Source: Poindextera sp036494815 (GTDB lineage: Bacteria; Pseudomonadota; Alphaproteobacteria; Caulobacterales; Caulobacteraceae). From it: 64,000 bases of DNA. The stretch is taken from contig DASXNV010000063.1 of assembly GCA_036494815.1 (NCBI GenBank), positions 1 through 64,000 on the forward strand, read 5' to 3'. The notes below the pieces were generated by a model. It was not told the DNA's origin. It searched no databases and worked only from the letters and a program-made list of their open reading frames with translations. Shown one piece after another: positions 1-8,616 of the stretch. Position 1 is the first letter of the stretch; every line of letters starts with the position of its first letter. The position numbers and the translations under genes were made by a program.

Positions 1-2
1 TC

Positions 3-140
3 CGCCAGCGCTTCGAGGAATTCGGGACGGCCGGCTGGGCCAGCAAGATCACGCCGATACCGATGACCGTCATGGCCAAACGCTACGCCGCCGGCGAGTT
101 GGCGCCCAAGATCGGGCTCACCCGCCACGCGGCGGAGTAG
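3..140 (+). CDS. 3' end of an unidentified gene (46 codons, start outside window)
   Basis: An open frame enters from the left edge and ends at TAG 138-140. The visible tail reads RQRFEEFGTAGWASKITPIP and ends in IGLTRHAAE. I do not recognise the family from this fragment and assign no function. The stop lies only four bases before the left arm of the inverted-repeat element at 145-353, so the element separates this gene from the convergent tpiA. The codon choice is GC-rich and similar to the neighbouring genes. Confidence 0.5.
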   Translation, partial: RQRFEEFGTAGWASKITPIPMTVMAKRYAAGELAPKIGLTRHAAE

Positions 141-144
141 CGTC

Positions 145-353
145 TTCCCTCCCCTTCATGGGGCTACCGGATTCACACATCTAAATAGAATGAGTGCTTT
201 CAGTGGCTTACCGGAGACCAACAAGTCCGTACACTGAGAGTCCGTGCTGGGCAGGTTGTCTTGAAACGATTGAGCATTTTCCGCCTAGCAGGCCGGAACT
301 CGGACCTCAGCGGGGAGATGTGTGAATGCCGTAGCCCCACGAAGGGGAGGGAA
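145..353. repeat. 209-bp element with 38-bp terminal inverted repeats (MITE-like or structured-RNA element)
   Basis: The left arm (145-182) and the right arm (316-353) are inverted copies matching at 35 of 38 positions; each contains a GGGGCTAC core and an ATTCACACATCT end. The 133-bp interior has no convincing reading frame but has internal complementarity, for example GAGTCCG near 237 against CGGACCTC near 301, and CAGTG at 201 against CACTG at 232. The element sits 4 bp from the stop of the upstream gene and 7 bp from the tpiA stop. I see no clear target-site duplication. It could be a non-autonomous transposable element or the non-coding end of an insertion sequence; the class is not established. 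Confidence 0.7.
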
Positions 354-360
354 AGCACGC

Positions 361-1104
361 CTAGAGCCCCTGGATGATCCCCAGGAAGTCCGCCGCCTTC
401 AGCGAGGCGCCGCCGACCAGGGCGCCGCCGACCTCGGCCGCCTTCAGGATCTCCACGGCGTTCGACGGCTTGACCGAGCCGCCATAGAGAATGGCTACCG
501 AACCGCCGGCCGCGCCTAGCGCTTGGCCGAGAGCGGCGCGGACCGCGACATGGATCTCTTCGATCTGGGCGATTGTCGGAGTCAGGCCGGTGCCGATGGC
601 CCAGACCGGCTCATAGGCGACTGTGACGGCCGAGGAGCCCAGCGCGGCCGGGACCGAGCCGGCGATCTGCCCAGTGACCACCTCGAGCGCCCTGCCCGCC
701 TCGCGCTCGGCCAGCGTCTCACCGACACAGATGATCGGCTCCAGGCCGGCGCGGACCGCAGCCACGGCCTTGGCGGCGACCATGGCGTCAGTTTCGCCGT
801 GACCGGCGCGGCGCTCGGAATGGCCGACGATCACCAATCGGGCGCCGGCTTCGGCCAGCATCTCGGCGCTGATATCGCCGGTGAAAGCGCCACTGGCCTC
901 GGCGTGACAGTCTTCACCGCCGACCAGCACGGCCGATCCGGCCACCGCCCGGCTCATCCGCTCGACCAGGGTCGCCGGGGGACAAAGCGCCACGCGAACC
1001 GACACCGGCTCATGCTTCAACGCTTCGGCCAGGGCGACCGCCTCAGACAAATCGGCGGAAAGCCCGTTCATCTTCCAGTTTCCGGCGATCAGGGGCGTGG
1101 TCAT
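361..1104 (-). CDS. tpiA: triosephosphate isomerase
   Basis: The gene encodes a cytoplasmic glycolytic enzyme that interconverts dihydroxyacetone phosphate and glyceraldehyde 3-phosphate. The 247-residue product has a full-length TIM barrel. Visible active-site residues are Lys11 in GNWKMN, His95 in VIVGHSERR and Glu165 in AYEPVWAIGTG; the phosphate-binding LYGGSVKP lies near the C-terminus. I chose the start at 1104, preceded by GGAGAG, instead of an upstream ATG at 1143 that would add 13 non-family residues. It is divergent from ppiD and convergent with the partial gene at the left edge. Confidence 0.97.
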   Translation of the reverse strand: MTTPLIAGNWKMNGLSADLSEAVALAEALKHEPVSVRVALCPPATLVERMSRAVAGSAVLVGGEDCHAEASGAFTGDISAEMLAEAGARLVIVGHSERRAGHGETDAMVAAKAVAAVRAGLEPIICVGETLAEREAGRALEVVTGQIAGSVPAALGSSAVTVAYEPVWAIGTGLTPTIAQIEEIHVAVRAALGQALGAAGGSVAILYGGSVKPSNAVEILKAAEVGGALVGGASLKAADFLGIIQGL

Positions 1105-1194
1105 GGAAGCTCTCCGGTCTCGATATCCGTCAGGTTCGCCCACGGCCTAGGTGATGACGCGGCCCCTGTCCACGACCGGACCTAGCGTCAATGC

Positions 1195-1224
1195 TTGCTC
1201 CGGATCGCTCACCTCCCCTATATC
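1195..1224 (+). promoter_or_regulatory. sigma-70-like promoter for ppiD-trpE
   Basis: A TTGCTC hexamer (1195-1200) and a TATATC hexamer (1219-1224) are separated by 18 bp. This leaves about 45 bp of leader before the ppiD start at 1272, which has AAAGGA as ribosome binding site. The prediction is from sequence only. Confidence 0.4.
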
Positions 1225-1271
1225 GCACGGCTCGCTTCGCGACGGCCCGTCGCGCCAAAGGACTTCGACTC

Positions 1272-3224
1272 ATGCTCTCCAGCTTTCGCACCCTTGCGAA
1301 GTCCCCATTCGCCTATGTTCTGTTCGGTCTGCTGATCGTCGCTTTTGCGGTGTTCGGCATCCGCGATGTGTTCCATGGCAAGATCACAGACGCCGTCATC
1401 AGCGCCGGATCGCGCGATGTGTCCCCGGGGGAATTCAAGCGCGAGTTCAACCGGGCTCTGAAACAGGTCGAGCAGCAGCAGGGACAGCCTGTGTCGGTGC
1501 AAGAGGCGGCGGCGGCCGGTTTCGACAGCCGTGTGCTGTCCGACATGGCCACCAACGAAGCCTTCGCTGAATTTGTGCGCCGCATGGGCGTGTCGCCCGC
1601 CGACAGCCTGGTTGGCGACGCCATCGCCAAGAATCCCGGCTTTTTCAATAGCATCAGCGGTAAGTTCGACCGCGACGCCTATACGAAGCTGCTTTCTGAC
1701 AATCAATTGACTCCGGCTCAGTTCGAATCGCTTGAGCGGGACGATATCGCCCAGAGGCATGTGGCCGCGGCGATCGGCTCGGGCATGCGCGCTCCGCGGA
1801 CCTACGGCGCGGTGATCGCCGGCTATGAGTTCGAAAGCCGCGCCCTGACCTTCTTCATCCTCGATCCGCGCAATGTGGTTCAGCCCACAACGCCGACCGA
1901 CGCCCAGCTTCAAGCCTTCCTGAACGGACACGCCGCGGACCTGAAATTGCCTGAGCGGCGGGTGCTGTCGGTAGTCCGGTTCAGCGCCAAGGCCCTGACG
2001 CCGTCCATGCCGGTCGATCCGACGGCGCTGCAAAAGCTCTATGAATTCCGCAAGGACACCGCCTCGTCGCCTGAACAGCGTAGCCTGGTGCAGATCCCGG
2101 TGAAGGATGCAGCCACCGCCGCCAGCGTCGCGGCCAAGTTGCGTCAGGGCGCCGATCCGGCAGCCGTAGCCAAGGGGCTGGGCGTGCAGCCGATCGTCTA
2201 TGACAACGTGGCCAAATCGGCGATCGCCGATCCCAAGATCGCCGACGCCGCATTCGCCATGAAGGCCGGCGAAGTCAGCGGCCCGATCCAGGGCGGCCTC
2301 GGCGTGGGCGTGATCAAGCTGGGCGCGATCAAGCCTGCGCACCAAGCCACCCTCGACGAGATGCGCGCCCAATTGGAGGCGCAAGTGCGAGCCGACGCCG
2401 CTGTCCAGAAGGTGTTCGACCAGACCCAGAAATACGAAGACGCCCACAGCGGCGGCGCCAACCTGGCGGATTCGGCCAAGGCGGTCGGCGCCTCGGTCAT
2501 GTCCATCGGCCCGATCACCAGCCAGGGCGCGGACCTGACCGGCCAGCCGGTGCAGGGCCTGTCGCAGAAACTGATGGTCGACGCCTTCAAGCTGCCCCAG
2601 GGCGGCGAAAGCGACATGGAGAACGAAGGTTCCGGCGAGTATTTCGCCGTGCGGGTGGAAAAGGTCCTTCCGCCCGCGGTTCCCTCCTTGGCGGAAATCA
2701 AACCTCGGCTGCTGCAGGCCTATATGGTCACCGAAATGAACAAGCGCTTGCAGGCCAAGGCCGATGAGCTGACGGCGCGCGTCAAGAAGGGTGAGAGCCT
2801 TGAAACAGTGGCGGCTTCGATCAGCGCGCCGCTCCAGCACGCCGCCTCGATCAGCCGCGCGTCCCTGGCCCAGAACCGCTCTATCGGCCAGGAGATGGCC
2901 GCCAAGATCTTCACCGCCAAGGCGGGAGAGGTGTTCAGCGCCCCCACGGCCCAGGTGGCCGTGATGGTCGCGCGGCTGGACGGCGTGCAGCCGCCGGCGC
3001 CCATGCAGGCGGCGCTATTGATCGCCCGGGGACAGGAACAGCTGTCCTCGCAACTGTTCGAAGACGTCGGCCAGATGATGCGGACCGCGGCCGTGGCCAA
3101 GATCAAGCCCACCACGGACCTGGCCCGCGCTCGCTTGGCGCTGGGCCTGTCGCCCGACAGCCTGCCGCAGGACGGCTCGGCCAAGAGCGGCGCAGCGCCG
3201 GCCAAGGGGACTCCGGCGCCTTGA
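1272..3224 (+). CDS. ppiD: PpiD/SurA-like periplasmic peptidyl-prolyl isomerase
   Basis: The 650-residue product is a predicted inner-membrane-anchored folding factor for exported proteins. A single N-terminal transmembrane helix (about residues 13-32, FAYVLFGLLIVAFAVFG) is followed by a SurA-N/PpiD chaperone region (about 40-200), a parvulin-type rotamase region (about 240-365, with FAMKAGEVSGPIQGGLG) and a long C-terminal chaperone part. The start at 1272 has AAAGGA upstream and places the anchor at the N-terminus; the reading frame extends to 1191, but that extension looks untranslated. The stop overlaps the TTG start of trpE, so the two are probably co-translated. The order isomerase-trpE-trpGDC is seen in related alphaproteobacteria. 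Confidence 0.9.
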   Translation: MLSSFRTLAKSPFAYVLFGLLIVAFAVFGIRDVFHGKITDAVISAGSRDVSPGEFKREFNRALKQVEQQQGQPVSVQEAAAAGFDSRVLSDMATNEAFAEFVRRMGVSPADSLVGDAIAKNPGFFNSISGKFDRDAYTKLLSDNQLTPAQFESLERDDIAQRHVAAAIGSGMRAPRTYGAVIAGYEFESRALTFFILDPRNVVQPTTPTDAQLQAFLNGHAADLKLPERRVLSVVRFSAKALTPSMPVDPTALQKLYEFRKDTASSPEQRSLVQIPVKDAATAASVAAKLRQGADPAAVAKGLGVQPIVYDNVAKSAIADPKIADAAFAMKAGEVSGPIQGGLGVGVIKLGAIKPAHQATLDEMRAQLEAQVRADAAVQKVFDQTQKYEDAHSGGANLADSAKAVGASVMSIGPITSQGADLTGQPVQGLSQKLMVDAFKLPQGGESDMENEGSGEYFAVRVEKVLPPAVPSLAEIKPRLLQAYMVTEMNKRLQAKADELTARVKKGESLETVAASISAPLQHAASISRASLAQNRSIGQEMAAKIFTAKAGEVFSAPTAQVAVMVARLDGVQPPAPMQAALLIARGQEQLSSQLFEDVGQMMRTAAVAKIKPTTDLARARLALGLSPDSLPQDGSAKSGAAPAKGTPAP

Positions 3225-4756
3225 TCTGCTCGCCCGATATCGCCGAATTCCGACGCCTCTACGACGGCGGCGCCAGCCAACTGGTCTGGACGCGGCTGGT
3301 TGACGATCTGGAGACGCCGGTCTCGGCCTATCTGAAAGTCGCCCACAGCCAGCCGAACGCCTTCCTGTTCGAATCCGTCGAGGGCGGCGCCTGGCGCGGC
3401 CGCTACTCGGTGGTCGCGCTGAAGCCAGAACTGATCTGGCGCTGTTTTGGCGACCGGGCCGAGATCAGCCAGGGCGATGATCTGGCGATCGGCCGCTTTC
3501 GCACCGAACCAGGGGGCGCCCTTGATTCGCTGCGCGACCTGGTGGCCCGCGGCCGCATGGACCTGCCCAAGGGCCTGCCGCCCATGGCCGGCGGCCTGTT
3601 CGGCGCCATCGGCTACGACATGGTCCGGCTGGCCGAGCGGCTTCCCAACGTCAACCCCGATCCGCTTGGCTTGCCCGACGGCGTGATGATCCGGCCGTCA
3701 GTGGTGGCGATCTTCGATTCCATCGGCCAGGAGATCGTCCTGACCACCACCGTCCGGCCCGGCAAACCGTCCGCCGAGGCCGCCCACGCCGAGGCCGTCG
3801 CCCGGCTGCAAGCGGTGGTCGGCGATCTGCGGCGGCCATTGCCCGCCTCACCCGAACGCGAATTCCACGCGCCGAAGGCCTTCGACTCCAAGGTCACGCG
3901 GGCGGCCTATAGCGAGATGGTGGAACGGGCCAAACGCTATATCGAGGCTGGCGACATATTTCAGGTGGTGCCCAGCCATCGCTTCACCGCCGATTTCGAC
4001 CTGGATCCCTTCGCCCTCTATCGTTCTCTGCGGCGACTGAACCCCTCGCCGTTCATGTTCTATTTAAACTTCGGCGCCTTCCAGCTGGTGGGCTCGAGCC
4101 CGGAGATCCTGGTGCGCCTGCGCGACGGCAAGATCACCATCCGACCCATCGCAGGCACCCGCCCCCGCGGCGCCACGCCGGAGGAGGACGCCCAGATGGA
4201 AAAGGATCTGCTGGCCGACCCCAAGGAGCGGGCCGAACACCTGATGCTGCTGGACCTGGGCCGCAACGATGTGGGCCGAGTGGCCATGCTGCGCCACGAC
4301 GGGACCAACCAGCCCCAGCAGGCTGCGCGCAAAGGCCCCAGCGTGCGGGTCACCGAGAGCTTCATCGTCGAGCGCTACAGCCACGTCATGCACATCGTCT
4401 CCAATGTGGAGGGCGACGCGCCCGAAGGGCTGGATCCGGTGGACGTACTGATGGCCGCCCTGCCCGCCGGCACCCTGTCCGGCGCGCCCAAGGTGCGGGC
4501 CATGGAGATCATTGACGAGCTTGAAAGCGAGAAGCGCGGCATCGGCTATGCCGGCGCCGTCGGCTATTTCGGCTGCGACGGCAGTGTCGACACCTGCATC
4601 GTGCTGCGCACCGGCCTGGTCAAGGACGGGACCCTCTTCGTTCAGGCCGGCGGCGGCGTGGTGGCCGACAGCGATCCGGACGCGGAATACGAAGAGACCC
4701 TGCACAAGTCGCGAGCGCTGAAGCGCGCGGCGGAGGAGGCTTGGCGGTTCGCTTAA
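3221..4756 (+). CDS. trpE: anthranilate synthase component I
   Basis: TrpE forms anthranilate from chorismate using ammonia delivered by TrpG, the first committed step of tryptophan synthesis. The 511-residue protein has the N-terminal domain carrying the ESVEGG segment, near the site used for tryptophan feedback inhibition in this family, and a chorismate-binding domain with GSSPEILVR, IAGTRPRG, LLDLGRNDVGRVA and AGTLSGAPK. The start is TTG at 3221, overlapping the ppiD stop as TTGA; no better start gives the full N-terminus. trpG lies 299 bp downstream, beyond a small gene on the opposite strand. Confidence 0.97.
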   Translation: MICSPDIAEFRRLYDGGASQLVWTRLVDDLETPVSAYLKVAHSQPNAFLFESVEGGAWRGRYSVVALKPELIWRCFGDRAEISQGDDLAIGRFRTEPGGALDSLRDLVARGRMDLPKGLPPMAGGLFGAIGYDMVRLAERLPNVNPDPLGLPDGVMIRPSVVAIFDSIGQEIVLTTTVRPGKPSAEAAHAEAVARLQAVVGDLRRPLPASPEREFHAPKAFDSKVTRAAYSEMVERAKRYIEAGDIFQVVPSHRFTADFDLDPFALYRSLRRLNPSPFMFYLNFGAFQLVGSSPEILVRLRDGKITIRPIAGTRPRGATPEEDAQMEKDLLADPKERAEHLMLLDLGRNDVGRVAMLRHDGTNQPQQAARKGPSVRVTESFIVERYSHVMHIVSNVEGDAPEGLDPVDVLMAALPAGTLSGAPKVRAMEIIDELESEKRGIGYAGAVGYFGCDGSVDTCIVLRTGLVKDGTLFVQAGGGVVADSDPDAEYEETLHKSRALKRAAEEAWRFA

Positions 4757-4759
4757 GCC

Positions 4760-4978
4760 CTACTCCAACCCCCGCACCGCCGGCGCGTGGGTCAGTTCCG
4801 GCGACGGCGCCATGACCGCGGCGGTGGCGAAGATCATCGAGCAGACGGCGAAAAAAGCCGCCGCCGCCAGCACCGGCCATACCCGCTGGGTCGGCTCGGA
4901 GGTTTCCAGATAGCCGCGCGCCCGGGCCATGGCTCGAGCGAAGCGTTCATCCTGCAGGCGCGACTCAGTTTCGGTCAT
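4760..4978 (-). CDS. small single-span membrane protein (72 aa), unknown function
   Basis: This frame starts MTETESRLQDERFARAMARA, has one strong hydrophobic helix (about residues 33-56, rich in A, F, V and M) and ends in a short polar tail. It occupies almost the whole gap between trpE and trpG but on the opposite strand. The charged, helix-prone N-terminus and clean membrane segment suggest a real gene and not a chance antisense frame. I do not recognise a named family. No strong ribosome binding site is visible, so the start is uncertain. Confidence 0.6.
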   Translation of the reverse strand: MTETESRLQDERFARAMARARGYLETSEPTQRVWPVLAAAAFFAVCSMIFATAAVMAPSPELTHAPAVRGLE

Positions 4979-5055
4979 GGAACAAGTGTAAGCACGCCCC
5001 CTTGGCGGCCAAAGGCTCAGAGCTTAGAAGGCCCGGGACAAGAGGTCGCGCCGCC

Positions 5056-5646
5056 ATGATCCTGGTTATCGATAACTATGACAGCTTCACCTACAACCTC
5101 GTTCACTACCTGAACGAGCTGGGGGCGGAGACCCTTGTCCGGCGCAACGACGCGCTGAGCGTGCAGGAGGCCCTGGGCGCCCACGCCGAGGCCATTCTGC
5201 TGTCACCCGGTCCCTGCACCCCCAACGAAGCCGGCATTTGCCTGCCGCTGCTGCGCGCCGCGCCGCAGGATCTGCCGATCCTTGGGGTCTGCCTGGGCCA
5301 CCAAGCCATAGGCCAGGCCTTCGGCGGCGACGTGATCCGGGCCAAGAGTCTGATGCATGGCAAGACCAGCCCGATCCATCATGCCGATAAGGGCGTATTC
5401 AAAGGCCTGCCCAACCCCTTCACCGCCACGCGCTATCACAGCCTGTCGATCAAGCGCGAAACCTTCCCGGACGAGCTGGAGATCACAGCCTGGACCGAGG
5501 ACGGCGAGATCATGGGCCTGCAGCACCGCACCCGGCCGGTGCATGGAGTGCAGTTCCACCCCGAATCCATCGCCACCGAGGGCGGCCACCAGCTGCTTCT
5601 GAACTTCCTGGAACTGGCCCGGGCGCACCACGCGGCCATGGCCTGA
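5056..5646 (+). CDS. trpG: anthranilate synthase component II (glutamine amidotransferase)
   Basis: TrpG hydrolyses glutamine and passes ammonia to TrpE. The 196-residue class I amidotransferase starts MILVIDNYDSFTYN and shows the catalytic triad: Cys79 in GVCLGHQ, and His168 and Glu170 in HGVQFHPES. The start at 5056 has AAGAGG at a good distance; an in-frame start at 5002 would add 18 non-family residues. trpD begins 10 bp after the stop, so trpG-trpD-trpC form one unit, physically separated from trpE by the minus-strand small gene. Confidence 0.97.
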   Translation: MILVIDNYDSFTYNLVHYLNELGAETLVRRNDALSVQEALGAHAEAILLSPGPCTPNEAGICLPLLRAAPQDLPILGVCLGHQAIGQAFGGDVIRAKSLMHGKTSPIHHADKGVFKGLPNPFTATRYHSLSIKRETFPDELEITAWTEDGEIMGLQHRTRPVHGVQFHPESIATEGGHQLLLNFLELARAHHAAMA

Positions 5647-5656
5647 GGCGCCCCGC

Positions 5657-6673
5657 ATGTCTGACGCTTTCAAGCCGCTGCTGGCGCGGCTCGCCGATGG
5701 CGCGACCCTGTCAGAGGACGACGCCGACTCCTTCTTCGCCGCCTGCCTGAGAGGCGAGCCGACCCCGGCCCAGATCGCCGCGGCTGTCACCGCCATGCGC
5801 TTGCGCGGCGAAACCGTGGGCGAGATCACCGCCTGCGCCCGGGCCATGCGCCGCGCCGCCATGACCCTGGATCATCCCTATGAGGTGATCGACACCTGCG
5901 GCACCGGCGGCGATGGCCTTCACACCTATAACATCTCCACCGCCGCGGCCCTGATCGCCGCCGGCGCGGGACTCAAGGTGGCCAAGCATGGCACCCGCGC
6001 CCTGTCATCCCGCTCCGGCTCCTCCGACGTGCTCACGGCCCTCGGGGTCAATATTGCGGCCGATCCTGTCCAGCAGCGCCGGGCCCTGGATGAGGCCGGC
6101 ATCTGTTTCATGTTCGCCCCAGCTCACCACGGGGCCATGCGCCACGTTCTGCCGATCCGCGCCGAGCTCGGTTTTCGCACCGTGTTCAACCTCCTGGGGC
6201 CGCTGTCCAATCCGGCCGCCGCCCAGCGCCAGGTGCTGGGGGTCTATGATCCGCGCCTGGTGGAGCCCATGTGCCGGGTGCTGGGCGCCCTGGGCTCCGA
6301 GCGCGCCTGGGTGGCCCATGGCTCGGGCATGGACGAGATCACCACCACCGGGGAGACCCAGATCGCCGAGTGGCGCAATGGCCAGCTGCGCCTGTTCACT
6401 GTCAGCCCCGAGGCGGTGGGCCTGCGCCGCGCAGGCCTGTCCGAGTTGCAGGGCGGCGAGCCGGCGCAGAACGCCCAGGCCCTGCGCGAGCTTCTGAGCG
6501 GCAAGGCCGGCGCCTATCGTGATGTCGCCGCTCTGGGCGCCGCCGCCGCCCTGGTCGTTTCCGACAAGGTCGAAACCCTGCGCGAGGGACTTGTGGAGGC
6601 CTTCGCCGCCATTGATGACGGCCGCGCCCAGACCGCCCTCAATCGGCTGATCCAGGTGACCAACACGCCATGA
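5657..6673 (+). CDS. trpD: anthranilate phosphoribosyltransferase
   Basis: TrpD transfers phosphoribose from PRPP to anthranilate in the second dedicated tryptophan step. The 338-residue protein has the PRPP-binding DTCGTGGDG loop (about residues 79-87), the KHGTRALSSRSGSSD segment after it, and the family's usual length. Its TGA stop overlaps the ATG of trpC (ATGA), which indicates translational coupling. Confidence 0.97.
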   Translation: MSDAFKPLLARLADGATLSEDDADSFFAACLRGEPTPAQIAAAVTAMRLRGETVGEITACARAMRRAAMTLDHPYEVIDTCGTGGDGLHTYNISTAAALIAAGAGLKVAKHGTRALSSRSGSSDVLTALGVNIAADPVQQRRALDEAGICFMFAPAHHGAMRHVLPIRAELGFRTVFNLLGPLSNPAAAQRQVLGVYDPRLVEPMCRVLGALGSERAWVAHGSGMDEITTTGETQIAEWRNGQLRLFTVSPEAVGLRRAGLSELQGGEPAQNAQALRELLSGKAGAYRDVAALGAAAALVVSDKVETLREGLVEAFAAIDDGRAQTALNRLIQVTNTP

Positions 6674-7467
6674 CAGACATCCTCGACCATATCGCCGCCT
6701 ATAAGCGCGAAGAGGTGGCCGCCCGAAAGGCTGAACGCCCCTTGTCTGGGATCGAGATTCTGGCCGCCGAGACCGCCCCGCCGCGTGGCTTTCGCGCGGC
6801 CCTGGAAGCGGCCCATGCCCCCGGACGCCTGGCTCTCATCGCCGAAATCAAGAAAGCGTCGCCATCCAAGGGACTGATTCGAGCGGATTTCGAACCCGCC
6901 AACCTTGCGCACGCCTATGCCGCGGGCGGCGCCGCCTGCCTGTCGGTCCTGACCGACGAGCCGAGTTTTCAAGGCACGGACGCCTATCTGGTCGCCGCCC
7001 GGCATGCCTGCGCCCTGCCCGTTCTGCGTAAGGAATTCCTGGTCGATCCCTGGCAGGTGGCCGAATCCAGAGCCCTGGGGGCTGACGCCATCCTCGTCAT
7101 TCTGGCCATGGTCAACGACACCCTGGCCGCCGAACTGATAGCCGAGGCTAGGCGATTTGGCATGGATGCGCTGGTCGAAACCCACGACGAAGATGAATTG
7201 GAGCGGGCGGCGAGCCTCGGCGCCGACCTAATCGGAATCAACAACCGTAACCTGCGTACTTTTGTCACCGACCTCGCCGTCACGGAGCGCCTGGCGGCCC
7301 GCGCCCCACGCCAGGCCTTGCTGGTAACGGAAAGTGGTCTCTTCACCCATTCAGACGTTGCGCGGCTGGAGGCAACCGGCGCGCGAGCCATGTTGGTTGG
7401 CGAAAGTCTAATGCGCCAATTCGACGTTGCCGCCGCCACCAGAACTCTACTGGGGGGCGTCATTTAG
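6670..7467 (+). CDS. trpC: indole-3-glycerol phosphate synthase
   Basis: TrpC closes the indole ring to give indole-3-glycerol phosphate. The 265-residue monofunctional TIM-barrel enzyme shows LIAEIKKASPSKG, VLRKEFLVDPWQ, IGINNRNLRTF and LLVTESGLFT in the expected order. There is no fused TrpF domain. It starts inside the trpD stop codon. The cluster ends here: an intergenic stretch with its own promoter-like sequence precedes the next gene. Confidence 0.97.
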   Translation: MTDILDHIAAYKREEVAARKAERPLSGIEILAAETAPPRGFRAALEAAHAPGRLALIAEIKKASPSKGLIRADFEPANLAHAYAAGGAACLSVLTDEPSFQGTDAYLVAARHACALPVLRKEFLVDPWQVAESRALGADAILVILAMVNDTLAAELIAEARRFGMDALVETHDEDELERAASLGADLIGINNRNLRTFVTDLAVTERLAARAPRQALLVTESGLFTHSDVARLEATGARAMLVGESLMRQFDVAAATRTLLGGVI

Positions 7468-7514
7468 AGACTTAAGTCGCAGTCCTAACTCATTTTTTAC
7501 AACCGTGCGGCACT

Positions 7515-7544
7515 TTGACACCTACAATGAGTCACTGCCTAGAT
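7515..7544 (+). promoter_or_regulatory. promoter-like sequence upstream of the 292-codon gene
   Basis: A perfect TTGACA hexamer (7515-7520) is followed after 18 bp by CTAGAT (7539-7544), about 43 bp before the start at 7587. The -35 element is strong and the -10 element is weak. It suggests that the following gene is transcribed separately from trpGDC. Confidence 0.4.
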
Positions 7545-7586
7545 TGGGTAGCGCGCCACTGAATAAATGATGGGAGACGCTGCCTT

Positions 7587-8465
7587 ATGGTCCCCGATGC
7601 GACGCCGACCCATGTCGCCGAAGCCAGAACCATGGACCAGAAGAAACTCATGGCGAAATATCGTCATGAAGCCGCGGAACATCGCCGCATCCTGTTCGGG
7701 CGCGGCTCGGGAATGGACTCGACTTGGCGCAATTTTCGTCAGTTCCTGGCGGATATGGGGCCGGCCCCCGACACAGATCATCTGGTCACCCGGGTCACCG
7801 CCGGGGACCTGACCTACGCCCCCGGCAAATGCGCCTGGATCCATCGCGACCGCCAACCCGTGCCCACCCCACCGCCGGCCGAGACGCCGCCCGCACGCAC
7901 CTTTGGCCTTTGGGCCAGTGTCGGTGGCCATCCGGTGGAATACGCAGCGCTGGCGAAGCGTCTAGGCGTGCCGTTCGAGGCCATGGCCGTCGCCTTGCGC
8001 ACCGGTCAATCGCCGGAAGACATGCTGGAACAGGCCGCGGTCGCCGAAAAGCTCGCTTCAATGGAGGCCCATTGGCTGCCGCCGGAACCTGAACGCCGCC
8101 AAGCTTTCTTCGGCGCTTTTCGCATGTGGCACCTGCAGGTGCATCCACGCTACGCCACAGCGGCCACGCCGGCCTTTCTCTATCTCTACAGCGCCCTGCC
8201 GGGAATGCAGAAGACCCGCGACAGCCTGATCGAGCTGGATCTCTGGAATCCGCCAACCGAAATGGGCCGGCAGAGGCGAAACAATCACAACCTTTGGCGA
8301 CGCTATTGCGACGCGATGATGCGTGTCGAAGCCGCTCGAATGGAGTTTGCGATCTACAAGCAATACTCCCTGACTGACCAGATCGACGATCTGTGGACCC
8401 GCGTGCAGCAGGCCGAGGAACGGTTCAGATCGGGCCCGCGCAACCAGCCGAACCAGGCGGCCTGA
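7587..8465 (+). CDS. unknown protein with a phage-HNH-like N-terminal module
   Basis: The function is unknown. Residues about 20-85 carry a pattern, W..F..FLADMG..P...H ... YAPGKCAW, that resembles the short module common beside HNH or AP2 domains in phage proteins, but no HNH catalytic motif follows. A proline-rich linker (PTPPPAETPP) comes next, then a region with ALAKRLGVPFEAMAVALRTG, which could be a helix-turn-helix, and a helical C-terminal part rich in R, W, E and Q. The start at 7587 has GGGAG about 10 bp upstream; Met16 at 7632 is possible. It lies between trpC and lexA, where my recollection of related genomes is moaC-moeA. Confidence 0.7.
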   Translation: MVPDATPTHVAEARTMDQKKLMAKYRHEAAEHRRILFGRGSGMDSTWRNFRQFLADMGPAPDTDHLVTRVTAGDLTYAPGKCAWIHRDRQPVPTPPPAETPPARTFGLWASVGGHPVEYAALAKRLGVPFEAMAVALRTGQSPEDMLEQAAVAEKLASMEAHWLPPEPERRQAFFGAFRMWHLQVHPRYATAATPAFLYLYSALPGMQKTRDSLIELDLWNPPTEMGRQRRNNHNLWRRYCDAMMRVEAARMEFAIYKQYSLTDQIDDLWTRVQQAEERFRSGPRNQPNQAA

Positions 8466-8616
8466 CCGGCGACGACTCACAGGTGAGACTGCGCTCGCGC
8501 GCTAGTCGGCCAATTGATCGATTCGTCAGTCCAAAACAAAAACGGCGACGGGCCGATCCAGCCGTAGCGCCGAAACATGCCGTATTTTCAGCATGGTGAC
8601 GCTTGAACACGGTAAC

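Noticed and set aside
1218..2840. 540-codon minus-strand frame opposite ppiD
   Set aside because: No start signal or domain; ppiD on the plus strand has a signal anchor, known domains and a ribosome binding site.
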